Source: Granulosicoccus sp964435305 (lineage in GTDB: Bacteria > Pseudomonadota > Gammaproteobacteria > Granulosicoccales > Granulosicoccaceae). From it: a stretch of 64,000 nt of DNA. Made by a program: the position numbers and the translations under genes. The notes under the pieces were generated by a model, which saw only the letters and a program-made list of their open reading frames with translations, was not told the origin of the DNA and made no database searches. Position 1 is the stretch's first letter. The number at the start of each line of letters is the position of its first letter. Location of the stretch: contig CAYSZH010000004.1 in the NCBI GenBank assembly GCA_964435305.1, positions 1 to 64,000 of the forward strand. Reading direction: 5' to 3'. Of the stretch, positions 16,701 through 24,254 are shown piece by piece.

Positions 16701-16775
16701 GTTTGATTCCGAATTTTGGGAGCAACAACTGAAATAGATTTCTGTAAGCTCGGTTTCCATTTAAAACTATTGCGT

Positions 16776-16787
16776 CTCTGCGCAGAG
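16776..16787. promoter_or_regulatory. Perfect 12-bp palindrome in the divergent lipoprotein promoter region
   Basis: CTCTGCGCAGAG is a perfect dyad 76 bases upstream of the minus-strand lipoprotein start. A second perfect dyad, GGGTTAACCC, is at 17003-17012 closer to the plus-strand gene. They are candidate regulator-binding sites for the divergent pair; no regulator is identified. Confidence 0.35.
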
Positions 16788-16831
16788 TAATACTATGTAT
16801 GATTGATCTGAATATTAATATGAGTACAAGA

Positions 16832-16854
16832 GCTCAATTAGCAGAAAATTGAGC
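16832..16854. repeat. 8-bp inverted repeat with 7-base loop
   Basis: GCTCAATT and AATTGAGC flank a 7-base loop between the divergent lipoprotein genes. On the plus strand the stem is followed by ACTTTCTTCC, not a real U-tract, so an intrinsic terminator is unlikely. It may be an operator or the stem of a short leader RNA. Confidence 0.35.
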
Positions 16855-17098
16855 ACTTTCTTCCACTCGACAGTTACCCAGGCGCTTTCAAGAGCAGTTG
16901 GGAGTTTGGAATTGGTGCGAAAAGCCATCGTTCCAGTACATGGTTGGCAAGCGAGTTAGCGTAATCCCCTTAAATCTACGATATTGGATTCTTTGCGATA
17001 TCGGGTTAACCCCAAATGGTACTAGCCAAACGATTAGCACACATTCTACTATTTGACTAAGTAGAAAAAATCTTGTTGTAGTCAGAAGTGAGATTGAT

Positions 17099-19294
17099 GT
17101 GTTCTATCTATCGAAAAAATCTATTTCAATGCATATACTGCCCTTGATAGGCATCCTGTTGCTCAGCGCCTGTGGTGGCAGTAGTACTGATACTGCGTCT
17201 GATAATACATCTGATATTTCATCTGATACTGACAATGCGGTGCCTATTGATAACGATGACGAAGAAAACTTTAACCTTTCTCATACTTCCGCAGCCCCCG
17301 GTACGTTTATAACCATTAACGACAGCTCAATCATTAAGGACGAAGGTCTCAGTGTGCGGCTTCGCAATGCATCTGGATTTGATGTCACTACAGAAACCCA
17401 GCTTGTTGAAAATGGCAGTGCGAAATTCGTTCTCCCGCCTTATATTGATAGTGAATTAGCCAGTATTGGTTCAGGTGCAATAACCGTATCCCTGCCAAAT
17501 GGAGAAGAGGCAGACATTCAGGTCGAGCCATTAACCGAGTTAAATGATTTACCTCCTGGTTTTGTCTTAAAAGAATATCTGCAAGTTCAGCTTGAGATCT
17601 TTAATCAGAACTTAATCGAACTTGACGAATTCCAAACGGAATTTGATTTTTCTACCGAAGCCATGAAGGCACAAATACAAATCCAGATGAACAATGTTGC
17701 TGCTAAGCTGGATGAGCTAAATGCAACCAGTAGTCTGGCAATTCCCGGCGTTCAGCCAGATTCAGTGCTATTGGCAGAAGATTTAGCGCTGATAGACCAA
17801 TTGTTGTACTCAATGTTCTTAGGTATCTATGAAGAAGTTAATTTAAATGTGTTGCAGGTAGGTGGTTCGGCATTCGAAAGACGTATGAGTGAGCAAGAAG
17901 CCGATGTGGCCGAAGTTCTGCGAGTGCTTCAAAATATTTCTGGCAGTACAGCTGATTTCGTACGTAAACGTGCAACAGTGAACACAGCCTTTATCGCTTG
18001 GCTTAAAATTTGGGTAAACAAGAACACATTGGGATTTGGTGATGAGATATTTAGCTCTAATGTTGAGGGGCCGGCCGAATTCACAAGAAATGTAGTGGTT
18101 GGGTTTTTTCAACAAGTCGCAAATCTTGTTAATTCCAACGGAGATCTCAGGAGCACCGAGATAGCACCGGAAGTAGAAGATGTGCTAGCTGTTCTATTTG
18201 ACAAATTTGCACCTGACAAGGCTAAAGATCTATATGGATACGCGGCCGAAAATTGGAAAAGGGCTGGGTGGTTAGCTGAGAATTTGTGTAAACCTGACAA
18301 CATAATTCCTGAACGGTTTAGATTGTTTTGCGTTACCGTTGATAAAAATAGAGGTAGGTTGAGCCAATCTACTATATCGCTAGCGCAATTTGACCCATCC
18401 ACAATTAAATCTGGCGAATCAACGGACTTGATAATTGCAATCAGTGGTTCGGTTGCTGGCAGTAATCACGCTAAACTGAATACATTGACGATCGACTGGG
18501 GTGACGGTGGGGAGGTAACAGTGCTACTGCAAACCAATTTTGGCATTAACAGAATCAGCCATCAGTATACTAATAGTGATGGATTAGACCACACGTACGA
18601 GGTTAATATATCTGTAGTCGGCGATAATGATCTAACCAAAGAGCACTCAAAATCGTTGTCAATAAAAGTCCTATCCGATCTCAAACCGCTTAGCGCGATT
18701 ATAACCGGCCCGGATGCAGTTGATCCTAATCAACGCAATAGATGGATTACCGAGGCAACTGGGGGTGAAGAACCCTATTTGGGCTCTATAAACTGGGGTG
18801 ACGGCAAAACAAATACTGGAAAAAGCCAGACTGGTCAGTTTAAAGGAACGCACACTTATGAAGATGAAGGGTTTTACACCATAAAAGTGGATGTAATTGA
18901 TGGTAGTAGATCTCTCAATGCAGAGGACACGCATATGGTCAAAGTAGGCAATCCGCCGGATGCGTATCAAGTTATGCGGGTGAATAATTACAGCGGCTTT
19001 AATATTGTCACTTATATCACTGTGCAGAAAGAAAGCGCTCTTAGTGATTTACCATTGTTAAGTTCATTTCCAGGCGGTGGTAGAAGCCAAACCGAAAAAG
19101 CGCAACTGAGTCCCGTATCGTCTGAGCAATTCGACACTAGTGCAGCTGCCGCTGAATCCTGGTGTGATCAGTTAAGCTGTTTTTTCACAACACCACTTGC
19201 TAGCTTCATTCAAAAAGCAGTCACAAACATTGGCAATGTGTCCATCTCGCCGGAATTTGTCATGGCTTGCCCTGCAATTGAGAATTGTCCTTGA
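17099..19294 (+). CDS. Large lipoprotein with PKD-like repeats and shared C-terminal module
   Basis: 731-aa exported lipoprotein. The signal peptide carries two lysines and ends in lipobox LSAC, followed by GGSS and an acidic Asp/Ser linker. GTG 17099 is preferred over ATG 17129 because the latter would remove the basic n-region. Order of parts: beta-rich domain (TFITINDSSIIKDEG.., about 62-145), helical region (about 150-400), a PKD-like domain containing TIDWGDGGEV with SHQYTN (about 460-520), a second PKD-like domain with INWGDGKTN and HTYEDEGFYTIKVDV (about 535-615), then the 110-residue module from DAYQVMRVNNYSG to the end. That module matches the neighbouring divergent lipoprotein closely (FIQKAVTNIGNVSIS versus FIQKAVTGIGDVGIS). 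PKD folds usually mediate binding outside the cell. Confidence 0.78.
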   Translation: MFYLSKKSISMHILPLIGILLLSACGGSSTDTASDNTSDISSDTDNAVPIDNDDEENFNLSHTSAAPGTFITINDSSIIKDEGLSVRLRNASGFDVTTETQLVENGSAKFVLPPYIDSELASIGSGAITVSLPNGEEADIQVEPLTELNDLPPGFVLKEYLQVQLEIFNQNLIELDEFQTEFDFSTEAMKAQIQIQMNNVAAKLDELNATSSLAIPGVQPDSVLLAEDLALIDQLLYSMFLGIYEEVNLNVLQVGGSAFERRMSEQEADVAEVLRVLQNISGSTADFVRKRATVNTAFIAWLKIWVNKNTLGFGDEIFSSNVEGPAEFTRNVVVGFFQQVANLVNSNGDLRSTEIAPEVEDVLAVLFDKFAPDKAKDLYGYAAENWKRAGWLAENLCKPDNIIPERFRLFCVTVDKNRGRLSQSTISLAQFDPSTIKSGESTDLIIAISGSVAGSNHAKLNTLTIDWGDGGEVTVLLQTNFGINRISHQYTNSDGLDHTYEVNISVVGDNDLTKEHSKSLSIKVLSDLKPLSAIITGPDAVDPNQRNRWITEATGGEEPYLGSINWGDGKTNTGKSQTGQFKGTHTYEDEGFYTIKVDVIDGSRSLNAEDTHMVKVGNPPDAYQVMRVNNYSGFNIVTYITVQKESALSDLPLLSSFPGGGRSQTEKAQLSPVSSEQFDTSAAAAESWCDQLSCFFTTPLASFIQKAVTNIGNVSISPEFVMACPAIENCP

Positions 19295-19692
19295 GATGGC
19301 CTTAACCACTGCAATGAACGCCCGCTGTGGGGTTTGGAAGTAAAGTCTCGATAAGTTCGTACCCATTCAAACTGGTTCAGGCGTAGTTATAGAGTTCCCA
19401 GACGGATTCATATATGCGCAATCCAACACTATTCGAGTTTTTGTCGATTCCGATTGACACTAAGCAGCAGCGTCAATAGATCGAAAAAGTAGCGCTAAGG
19501 CGATATAAAATCCACCTATCTGACATTCATTTTGTCGCTAGTGCTTTTATTGGTCGAAACGTTGCATAAAGGGGGGATAGATTTCGATGCCGATGTTCTG
19601 CTATTGAAAAGAATGAGTAGCGCAAAACGGCCGTACAAAACGGTCCAAAATTAACTCGATGGGCTCTTTATAATTACTCTACTGAACAAACA
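19295..19692. other. Intergenic region, no gene seen
   Basis: About 400 bases between the PKD lipoprotein and the next small gene. A short stop-to-stop frame around 19383-19450 would encode VVIEFPDGFIYAQ and looks protein-like, but it is under 40 codons, has no start and matches nothing recognised; it may be a decayed gene remnant. No clear terminator hairpin with a U-tract follows the lipoprotein stop. Confidence 0.4.
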
Positions 19693-19974
19693 ATGATCAG
19701 TAAACTTCAAGAAATTGGTTTGGTAAAAATAGTCATTGCCCTCGGAATTGCCTACGTTGCTATTTACCAATACATCAACATTAATATTGGAGACTCTGAT
19801 TGCAAAAAAATGTGTGCGCTTGAGGGAGTGACCGAATATAGCTATGTTCCGGGATCATGTAATAGCCACGGGATTTGCAGGGAGCCGACATGTACATGCT
19901 ATAACGAGGCATTTTACGAAGCGCAACGTATTAAAAAAGAAGAAAGAAAGTTGCTCAAAGAGATCGGCTTATGA
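19693..19974 (+). CDS. Small single-TM cysteine-rich protein
   Basis: 93-aa protein of no recognised family. An N-terminal hydrophobic helix (IVIALGIAYVAIYQYINI, about 13-30) is followed by a short domain with seven cysteines (CKKMC, then CNSHGIC, then CTC) and a highly charged C-terminal tail (QRIKKEERKLLKE). The helix is not followed by a cleavage site, so it is probably a membrane anchor exposing the Cys-rich part to the periplasm. The cysteines could form disulfides or bind metal. It sits 20 bases from the convergent end of the Mn/Fe transporter operon. Confidence 0.55.
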   Translation: MISKLQEIGLVKIVIALGIAYVAIYQYININIGDSDCKKMCALEGVTEYSYVPGSCNSHGICREPTCTCYNEAFYEAQRIKKEERKLLKEIGL

Positions 19975-19993
19975 TCATCATTCAAGGTGTACA

Positions 19994-20821
19994 TTAGGAT
20001 GCTTTTGAAATCAAACCGCGTTTGGGCGCAAATATAAAAGCAGCAATAAACATCAATGTCATCAGTACAACAATCGTTGGTGCTGGTGCACTATCAAGAT
20101 GGAAACTCGCAACAATACCCAAGGTGCTACAAATAAATGCGATGCCCATGGATACCCACAGCATGTTCTCAAACCGATCAGTGAGAAGAAAGCTTATGGC
20201 ACCTGGTGCAATTAACACGGCTATTACCAGAATAATGCCTACCGCATTTATAGACGCCACGATAATCATTGATAGCATCGCCAGTAGCACATAGTGCAGG
20301 CGATTAACGTTTAGCCCAACCACACCGGCATGTTGTGGATCAAAAGCATAGACTAAAATGTCACGGCGTTTGATGATAAAAACAGCTAATACGCTGAGTG
20401 TGAGCAAGCCGGTTAGTAGCGTATCTGCCCAGTTTACGCCGAGTATATTGCCAAAGAGCACATGATCAAGATGTAAGTCAGTGTGGGTATATGAGAACAA
20501 CACTATACCCAAAGCAAACATTCCGCTAAACACCACGCCCATGACAGTATCTTCCTTAAGCCTGCTATTGGTGCTTAAAAATCCGGTTAAGACCGCACAT
20601 AGCATACCGAAAATAAACGCACCAATCAGCATGGGCGCACCGACAACATAGGCAATTACAATTCCAGGCAATACCGCGTGAGATACCGCATCTCCCATAA
20701 GCGACCAGCCCTTAAGCACCAGTAGGCAAGACATGGCGGCAGCTGGAATCGTGACAAGTAGGGCGATAAGCAATGCTTGTAATATAAATTCGAACTGCAG
20801 TGGTTCAATTAGCCAATTCAT
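19994..20821 (-). CDS. sitD: Mn/Fe ABC transporter permease (SitD type)
   Basis: Membrane permease of the ABC-3 (ZnuB/SitC/SitD) family, 275 aa with about eight TM segments. Family stretches are LVLKGWSLMGDAVSHAVLPG (about 33-52), VFGNILGVNW and ALLVIAVLIAPGAISFLLTDR-like sequence near residues 195-215. It is the last gene of the four-gene sit operon and overlaps the preceding permease gene by four bases (ATGA type). The two permeases form a heterodimeric channel with the SitB ATPase. Predicted to be repressed by MntR when manganese is plentiful. Confidence 0.9.
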   Translation of the reverse strand: MNWLIEPLQFEFILQALLIALLVTIPAAAMSCLLVLKGWSLMGDAVSHAVLPGIVIAYVVGAPMLIGAFIFGMLCAVLTGFLSTNSRLKEDTVMGVVFSGMFALGIVLFSYTHTDLHLDHVLFGNILGVNWADTLLTGLLTLSVLAVFIIKRRDILVYAFDPQHAGVVGLNVNRLHYVLLAMLSMIIVASINAVGIILVIAVLIAPGAISFLLTDRFENMLWVSMGIAFICSTLGIVASFHLDSAPAPTIVVLMTLMFIAAFIFAPKRGLISKAS

Positions 20822-21702
20822 GTGCTTACGGCTTTATCAAGTGCTTGTCTGTTTAACTGCCTTGCTTTTCTTTTTGCAGCTAACCATCCGTGCTTTGGAG
20901 CAAAGACAAAAGCAATAGCGAAAACGGCTGTTTGTAACAAGACGATAATGCCACCTGTCGCGCCATCCAGAAAATAGCTGAGGTAAGCGCCCAATGCACT
21001 GCTAAAGACACCTAAACACACACTAATAAAAATTAGTCGTGGGAATCGATCTGTCAGTAAGTAGGCGGTAGCACCCGGGGTGACAACCATAGCGATCACC
21101 AGAAAGGCTCCGACCGTTTGTAAGGCCGCCACTGTGGACGCGCTCAGAAGCGTAAAAAACATGATTTTGATTGCATCTACTCGCATGCCTATTGACTTTG
21201 CATGAGATTCATCGAAAAACACGACCATAATGTCTTTCCAAAACAAGCAGAGCAGTGTCAGCGTAACAATAGCAATAAGCACCAGTTGTAGTGCGTCAAA
21301 TGGGGTGATTGCCAGGATGTTGCCAAATACAATGGTTTCGATTTGAATCTCTACAGGAGAAATCGAGACAAGAAATAAGCCCAAGCCAAAAAAGCCTGTG
21401 AAAATCAAGCCAATAACAGCATCAGTACGTAGAGCAGAGCGCTGCGAAATAAACAACATGGCAGCGGCTGCAAGCCCTCCGGATAGGAATGCACCCAGTG
21501 AATAAGGCAGCCCCAACATATAAGCGCCGGCGACCCCTGGTACAACCGAATGAGATAAGGCATCGCCAATCAATGACCAGCCTTTGAGCATCAGATACGC
21601 TGAAAGAAACGCACACACAGCACCTACCAATGCACTTACCCAAATGGCGGTAAACATGTAGTTGTATGAGAAGGGCTCAAACAGTGTCTCAAGCACAGGC
21701 AA
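20818..21702 (-). CDS. sitC: Mn/Fe ABC transporter permease (SitC type)
   Basis: Second ABC-3 family permease, 294 aa. Shared motif LMLKGWSLIGDALSHSVVPG (about 38-57) parallels the one in SitD, showing the ancient duplication of the pair. Later motifs are IVFGNILAITPFD and AFLVIAMVVTPGATAYLLTD. The C-terminus is basic (AKRKARQLNRQALDKAVST), as in SitC homologues. The gene starts 11 bases after the ATPase gene and overlaps sitD by four bases, so the operon is tightly packed. Confidence 0.9.
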   Translation of the reverse strand: MPVLETLFEPFSYNYMFTAIWVSALVGAVCAFLSAYLMLKGWSLIGDALSHSVVPGVAGAYMLGLPYSLGAFLSGGLAAAAMLFISQRSALRTDAVIGLIFTGFFGLGLFLVSISPVEIQIETIVFGNILAITPFDALQLVLIAIVTLTLLCLFWKDIMVVFFDESHAKSIGMRVDAIKIMFFTLLSASTVAALQTVGAFLVIAMVVTPGATAYLLTDRFPRLIFISVCLGVFSSALGAYLSYFLDGATGGIIVLLQTAVFAIAFVFAPKHGWLAAKRKARQLNRQALDKAVST

Positions 21703-21713
21703 GGCTCAACATG

Positions 21714-22808
21714 CTATTTATGCTCATGCTTTGATGCCGAGCTGTTATCGTCTAACTGGGTAGCGTTATGATCATTTACCTGATCGTCTGCATGCTCAAC
21801 GGTTTGCCCGCTCGTTTGTGAGCTTGTGCTTTCATCAGATGGCTCATCAGTTTGTTCATCGCCATATAAAACAACAGGGCGTTCATCATCTGAAATAACC
21901 GTGACTTGCCGTTTGTCATCATCATCATGTAAATCGGTGCCAGCGAGTACGTGAAAACGCAAAGTACCGCCAAAGGCTCTAAACAGATTTTTCTGCGTGA
22001 ACACCGTTTCAGTTTCGCCATGGTCGAGCACCGTTTGATTGATTAACACCACCTGATCACAAAACTGCGGCACGCTTCCCAGGTTATGTGTGGAGACGAG
22101 AATCACATGCCCTTCATCGCGCAAGCTGCGCAAGAGGTCGATGATCGCGTTTTCACTGTTAACATCGACACCGGTAAAGGGCTCATCCAGTAAGATGACT
22201 TTGCCTTCCTGTGCCAACGCCCGTGCGAGGAAAACACGTTTTTTTTGTCCACCGGATAGCTCGCCGATTTGCCGTTCACGAAATTCGCTCATATTAACGC
22301 GTTCAAGCGCCGCGTCCACTTTTGCGTGGTCGATTTTTGAAGGTCGTTTGAGCCAGTTCATGTGTCCGTAGCGCCCCATCATGACCACATCTTCAACCAG
22401 CACCGGGAAGTTCCAGTCAACTTCTTCGTTTTGGGGTACGTATGCAACGATGTTGCGAGCTAATACTTTTCCGGCTGCCTGGCCCAGAATGCTAACCGAG
22501 CCTGAACTCAACGGGACAAAACCCATTATCGCTTTAAAGAGCGTGGATTTACCTGAGCCGTTTATTCCAACAAGTGCACAAATAGTGGAGGTGGGCACAG
22601 TAAAGGTGGCGTTTTCTAAGGCGAGTGTACCGTTGCGATAAATCACCGTCAGGTTATTCGCTTCTATACCGCTTACCTGATTCTCAGTCTGCAGTTTTCG
22701 CACACGTCCGCGATCATCTGCGGTATCACCAATGCCCGCACCATCTGCCGAACTGCTTGGTTCGGCCATGCCAGCTGGGATACTCGGTTCGCTGGCGGAT
22801 TTATTCAT
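21714..22808 (-). CDS. sitB: Mn/Fe ABC transporter ATP-binding protein with acidic His-rich tail
   Basis: ATPase of the Sit/Mnt transporter, 364 aa, clearly longer than the usual 270-300. Core motifs are Walker A GINGSGKST (about residue 75), Q-loop VPQNEEVDWNFP, signature LSGGQKKRV, Walker B VILLDEPFTGVD and switch His in VSTHN. The stretch VTVISDDERPVVLYGDE after the ATPase core is typical of SitB. Beyond it lies a low-complexity tail of about 55 residues rich in Asp, Ser, Gln and His, ending KHEHK, which could bind metal. The N-terminus also has about 50 extra polar residues, so a later start cannot be excluded. It overlaps sitA by four bases. Confidence 0.92.
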   Translation of the reverse strand: MNKSASEPSIPAGMAEPSSSADGAGIGDTADDRGRVRKLQTENQVSGIEANNLTVIYRNGTLALENATFTVPTSTICALVGINGSGKSTLFKAIMGFVPLSSGSVSILGQAAGKVLARNIVAYVPQNEEVDWNFPVLVEDVVMMGRYGHMNWLKRPSKIDHAKVDAALERVNMSEFRERQIGELSGGQKKRVFLARALAQEGKVILLDEPFTGVDVNSENAIIDLLRSLRDEGHVILVSTHNLGSVPQFCDQVVLINQTVLDHGETETVFTQKNLFRAFGGTLRFHVLAGTDLHDDDDKRQVTVISDDERPVVLYGDEQTDEPSDESTSSQTSGQTVEHADDQVNDHNATQLDDNSSASKHEHK

Positions 22809-23719
22809 TGCGCAACCGCGTTGTTCAGCGCATCGGCTATCGTTTTCGTGGTGACACCAATAAGATCGAGATAAGTGGGAACAGCGCCGTCAGGTTCACT
22901 TAGAGAATCTACGTACAATACGCCACCATAAGCAGCTCCGGTCTCTCTTGCGACCTGCTCAGCCGATTTTGGTGAGATAGTACTTTCACTAAAAACCACC
23001 GGGATACTGTATTGGTTTACTGTATCGATAACATGTTTGACTTGTTTAGGTGTTCCTTGCTGGTCGGCATTAATGGGCCATAAATACAACTCTTTTAGTT
23101 CAAGGTCGCGTGCAAGGTAGCTAAATGCGCCCTCGCTAGAAACCAGCCACCGTGCACTATCGGGAATGCCTGCCAAGCTTTCTTTTAGTGGATCAATAAG
23201 CTGATTAATTTCCGACTTGTACTTCGCAGCATTCTCTTTGTAGATACTGGCATTGTCAGGATCAGCAGACGACATGGTCTTTTCAATGTTATCTACATAG
23301 AGCAGGGCATCGGATGGGCTCATCCATGCGTGCGGGTTGGCTTTACCGGTATAGGGGCCATCACCAATGCTGATGGGTTCTACGCCATCACTAACCACGG
23401 CACTGGAAACATCATCTAATTGGTCAAGAAATTTTTCGAACCATAATTCGAGGCCTAGACCATTCCACAATATGACATCTGCATCGCGTGTACGCACAAT
23501 ATCTTGTGGTGTTGGCTGATAGTTATGAATTTCAGCGCCCGGTTTGGTCACAGATGTGATTTTTGCCGTATCTCCAGCCACGTTTTTTGCCATATCGGCG
23601 ATAACGGTGAACGTGGTAACAACGTGCAATTTATTGCTATCAGGAGCCTCCGTAGGCTCTTTTTGGCCACAACCTACGATGAGGAACGCGGCAATAAAAA
23701 ATTGAGTAAGTTTAGCCAT
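22805..23719 (-). CDS. sitA: Mn/Fe ABC transporter substrate-binding lipoprotein (SitA type)
   Basis: Periplasmic cluster A-I metal-binding protein, 304 aa. The signal peptide ends with lipobox IVGC, so the protein is lipid-anchored. Metal ligands of the family are visible: His in GAEIHNYQPTP (about 65), His in NPHAWMSP (about 128), Glu in SSEGAFSYLA (about 193) and Asp in YVDSLS (about 270). WPINADQQGTPKQV and FSESTISPKSAEQV are the signatures of Mn/Fe (SitA/MntC/YfeA) rather than Zn (ZnuA) proteins; the His-rich loop of ZnuA is absent. First gene of the operon, divergent from mntR. Confidence 0.93.
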   Translation of the reverse strand: MAKLTQFFIAAFLIVGCGQKEPTEAPDSNKLHVVTTFTVIADMAKNVAGDTAKITSVTKPGAEIHNYQPTPQDIVRTRDADVILWNGLGLELWFEKFLDQLDDVSSAVVSDGVEPISIGDGPYTGKANPHAWMSPSDALLYVDNIEKTMSSADPDNASIYKENAAKYKSEINQLIDPLKESLAGIPDSARWLVSSEGAFSYLARDLELKELYLWPINADQQGTPKQVKHVIDTVNQYSIPVVFSESTISPKSAEQVARETGAAYGGVLYVDSLSEPDGAVPTYLDLIGVTTKTIADALNNAVAQ

Positions 23720-23729
23720 AGCTTATTTT

Positions 23730-23748
23730 ATACTTTTTGGCTAAGTAT
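23730..23748. promoter_or_regulatory. Candidate MntR operator between sitA and mntR
   Basis: Perfect inverted repeat ATACTT-(7 bases)-AAGTAT in the 91-base gap between divergent sitA and mntR. It overlaps a plausible mntR promoter (TTGGCT at 23737-23742, 18-base spacer, TATACT at 23761-23766) and lies just upstream of the sitA start. Mn-loaded MntR bound here could repress both sides. Confidence 0.6.
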
Positions 23749-23810
23749 GCAAGGTGTTGGTATACTCTCGGTTTGTTAAAACCACAAAACTCCACATTCT
23801 TCGCAGGCCA

Positions 23811-24254
23811 ATGAAACAGGACAATGCACAACGGCAACTACAAGAACCCGAAAAGCAGGCCGAAGCTTTCGAACGCGTGCGCCAGGCGCACCAGATGGAA
23901 GCCACCGAAGATTATGTCGAGCTCATTGACGATCTGATACAAAATACTGGCGAAGCACGGCTGGTTGAAGTTGCAGAGCGCCTTGGCATATCCCAACCCA
24001 CAGCCAGCAAAACACTGACACGATTACAGCGCGATGGCTACATTACAAGCGAGCCGTATCGTTCAATATTTCTAACAGAAAAGGGTAAAAAACTAGCGGA
24101 TACGAGCCGTGCCCGACACGACGTCGTGTTTCGTTTTTTATTGGCTATTGGCGTTTCCGAAGTTACGGCTAAGCAGGATTCGGAAGGCTTGGAGCATCAT
24201 GTTTCTGATGAAACTCTGGCTGCGTTCGAAAAAATAATAAAACAGAATTCTTGA
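23811..24254 (+). CDS. mntR: Manganese-responsive regulator MntR (DtxR family)
   Basis: DtxR-family metalloregulator, 147 aa from ATG 23811. Typical E. coli MntR-like layout: a Gln/Glu-rich N-terminal arm (AFERVRQAHQMEATEDYVELI), a winged helix-turn-helix (VEVAERLGISQPTASKTLTRLQRDGYI, about residues 42-70) and a dimerisation region with metal ligands expected at the Glu/His near EGLEHHVSD. No SH3 domain, as usual for MntR. A longer frame from 23754 has no support and would run through the promoter. It represses the divergent sit operon when Mn is sufficient. Its stop overlaps the pyrC start (TGATG), so pyrC may be co-expressed. Confidence 0.93.
   Translation: MKQDNAQRQLQEPEKQAEAFERVRQAHQMEATEDYVELIDDLIQNTGEARLVEVAERLGISQPTASKTLTRLQRDGYITSEPYRSIFLTEKGKKLADTSRARHDVVFRFLLAIGVSEVTAKQDSEGLEHHVSDETLAAFEKIIKQNS

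Noticed and set aside
15051..16737. Several plus-strand frames opposite the large lipoprotein gene
   Set aside because: Antisense shadows of a long coding sequence with signal peptide and domain similarity; none has protein-like features.
19383..19452. Short protein-like string VVIEFPDGFIYAQ in the spacer after the PKD lipoprotein
   Set aside because: Fewer than 40 codons between stops, no start codon and no family recognised; at most a gene remnant.
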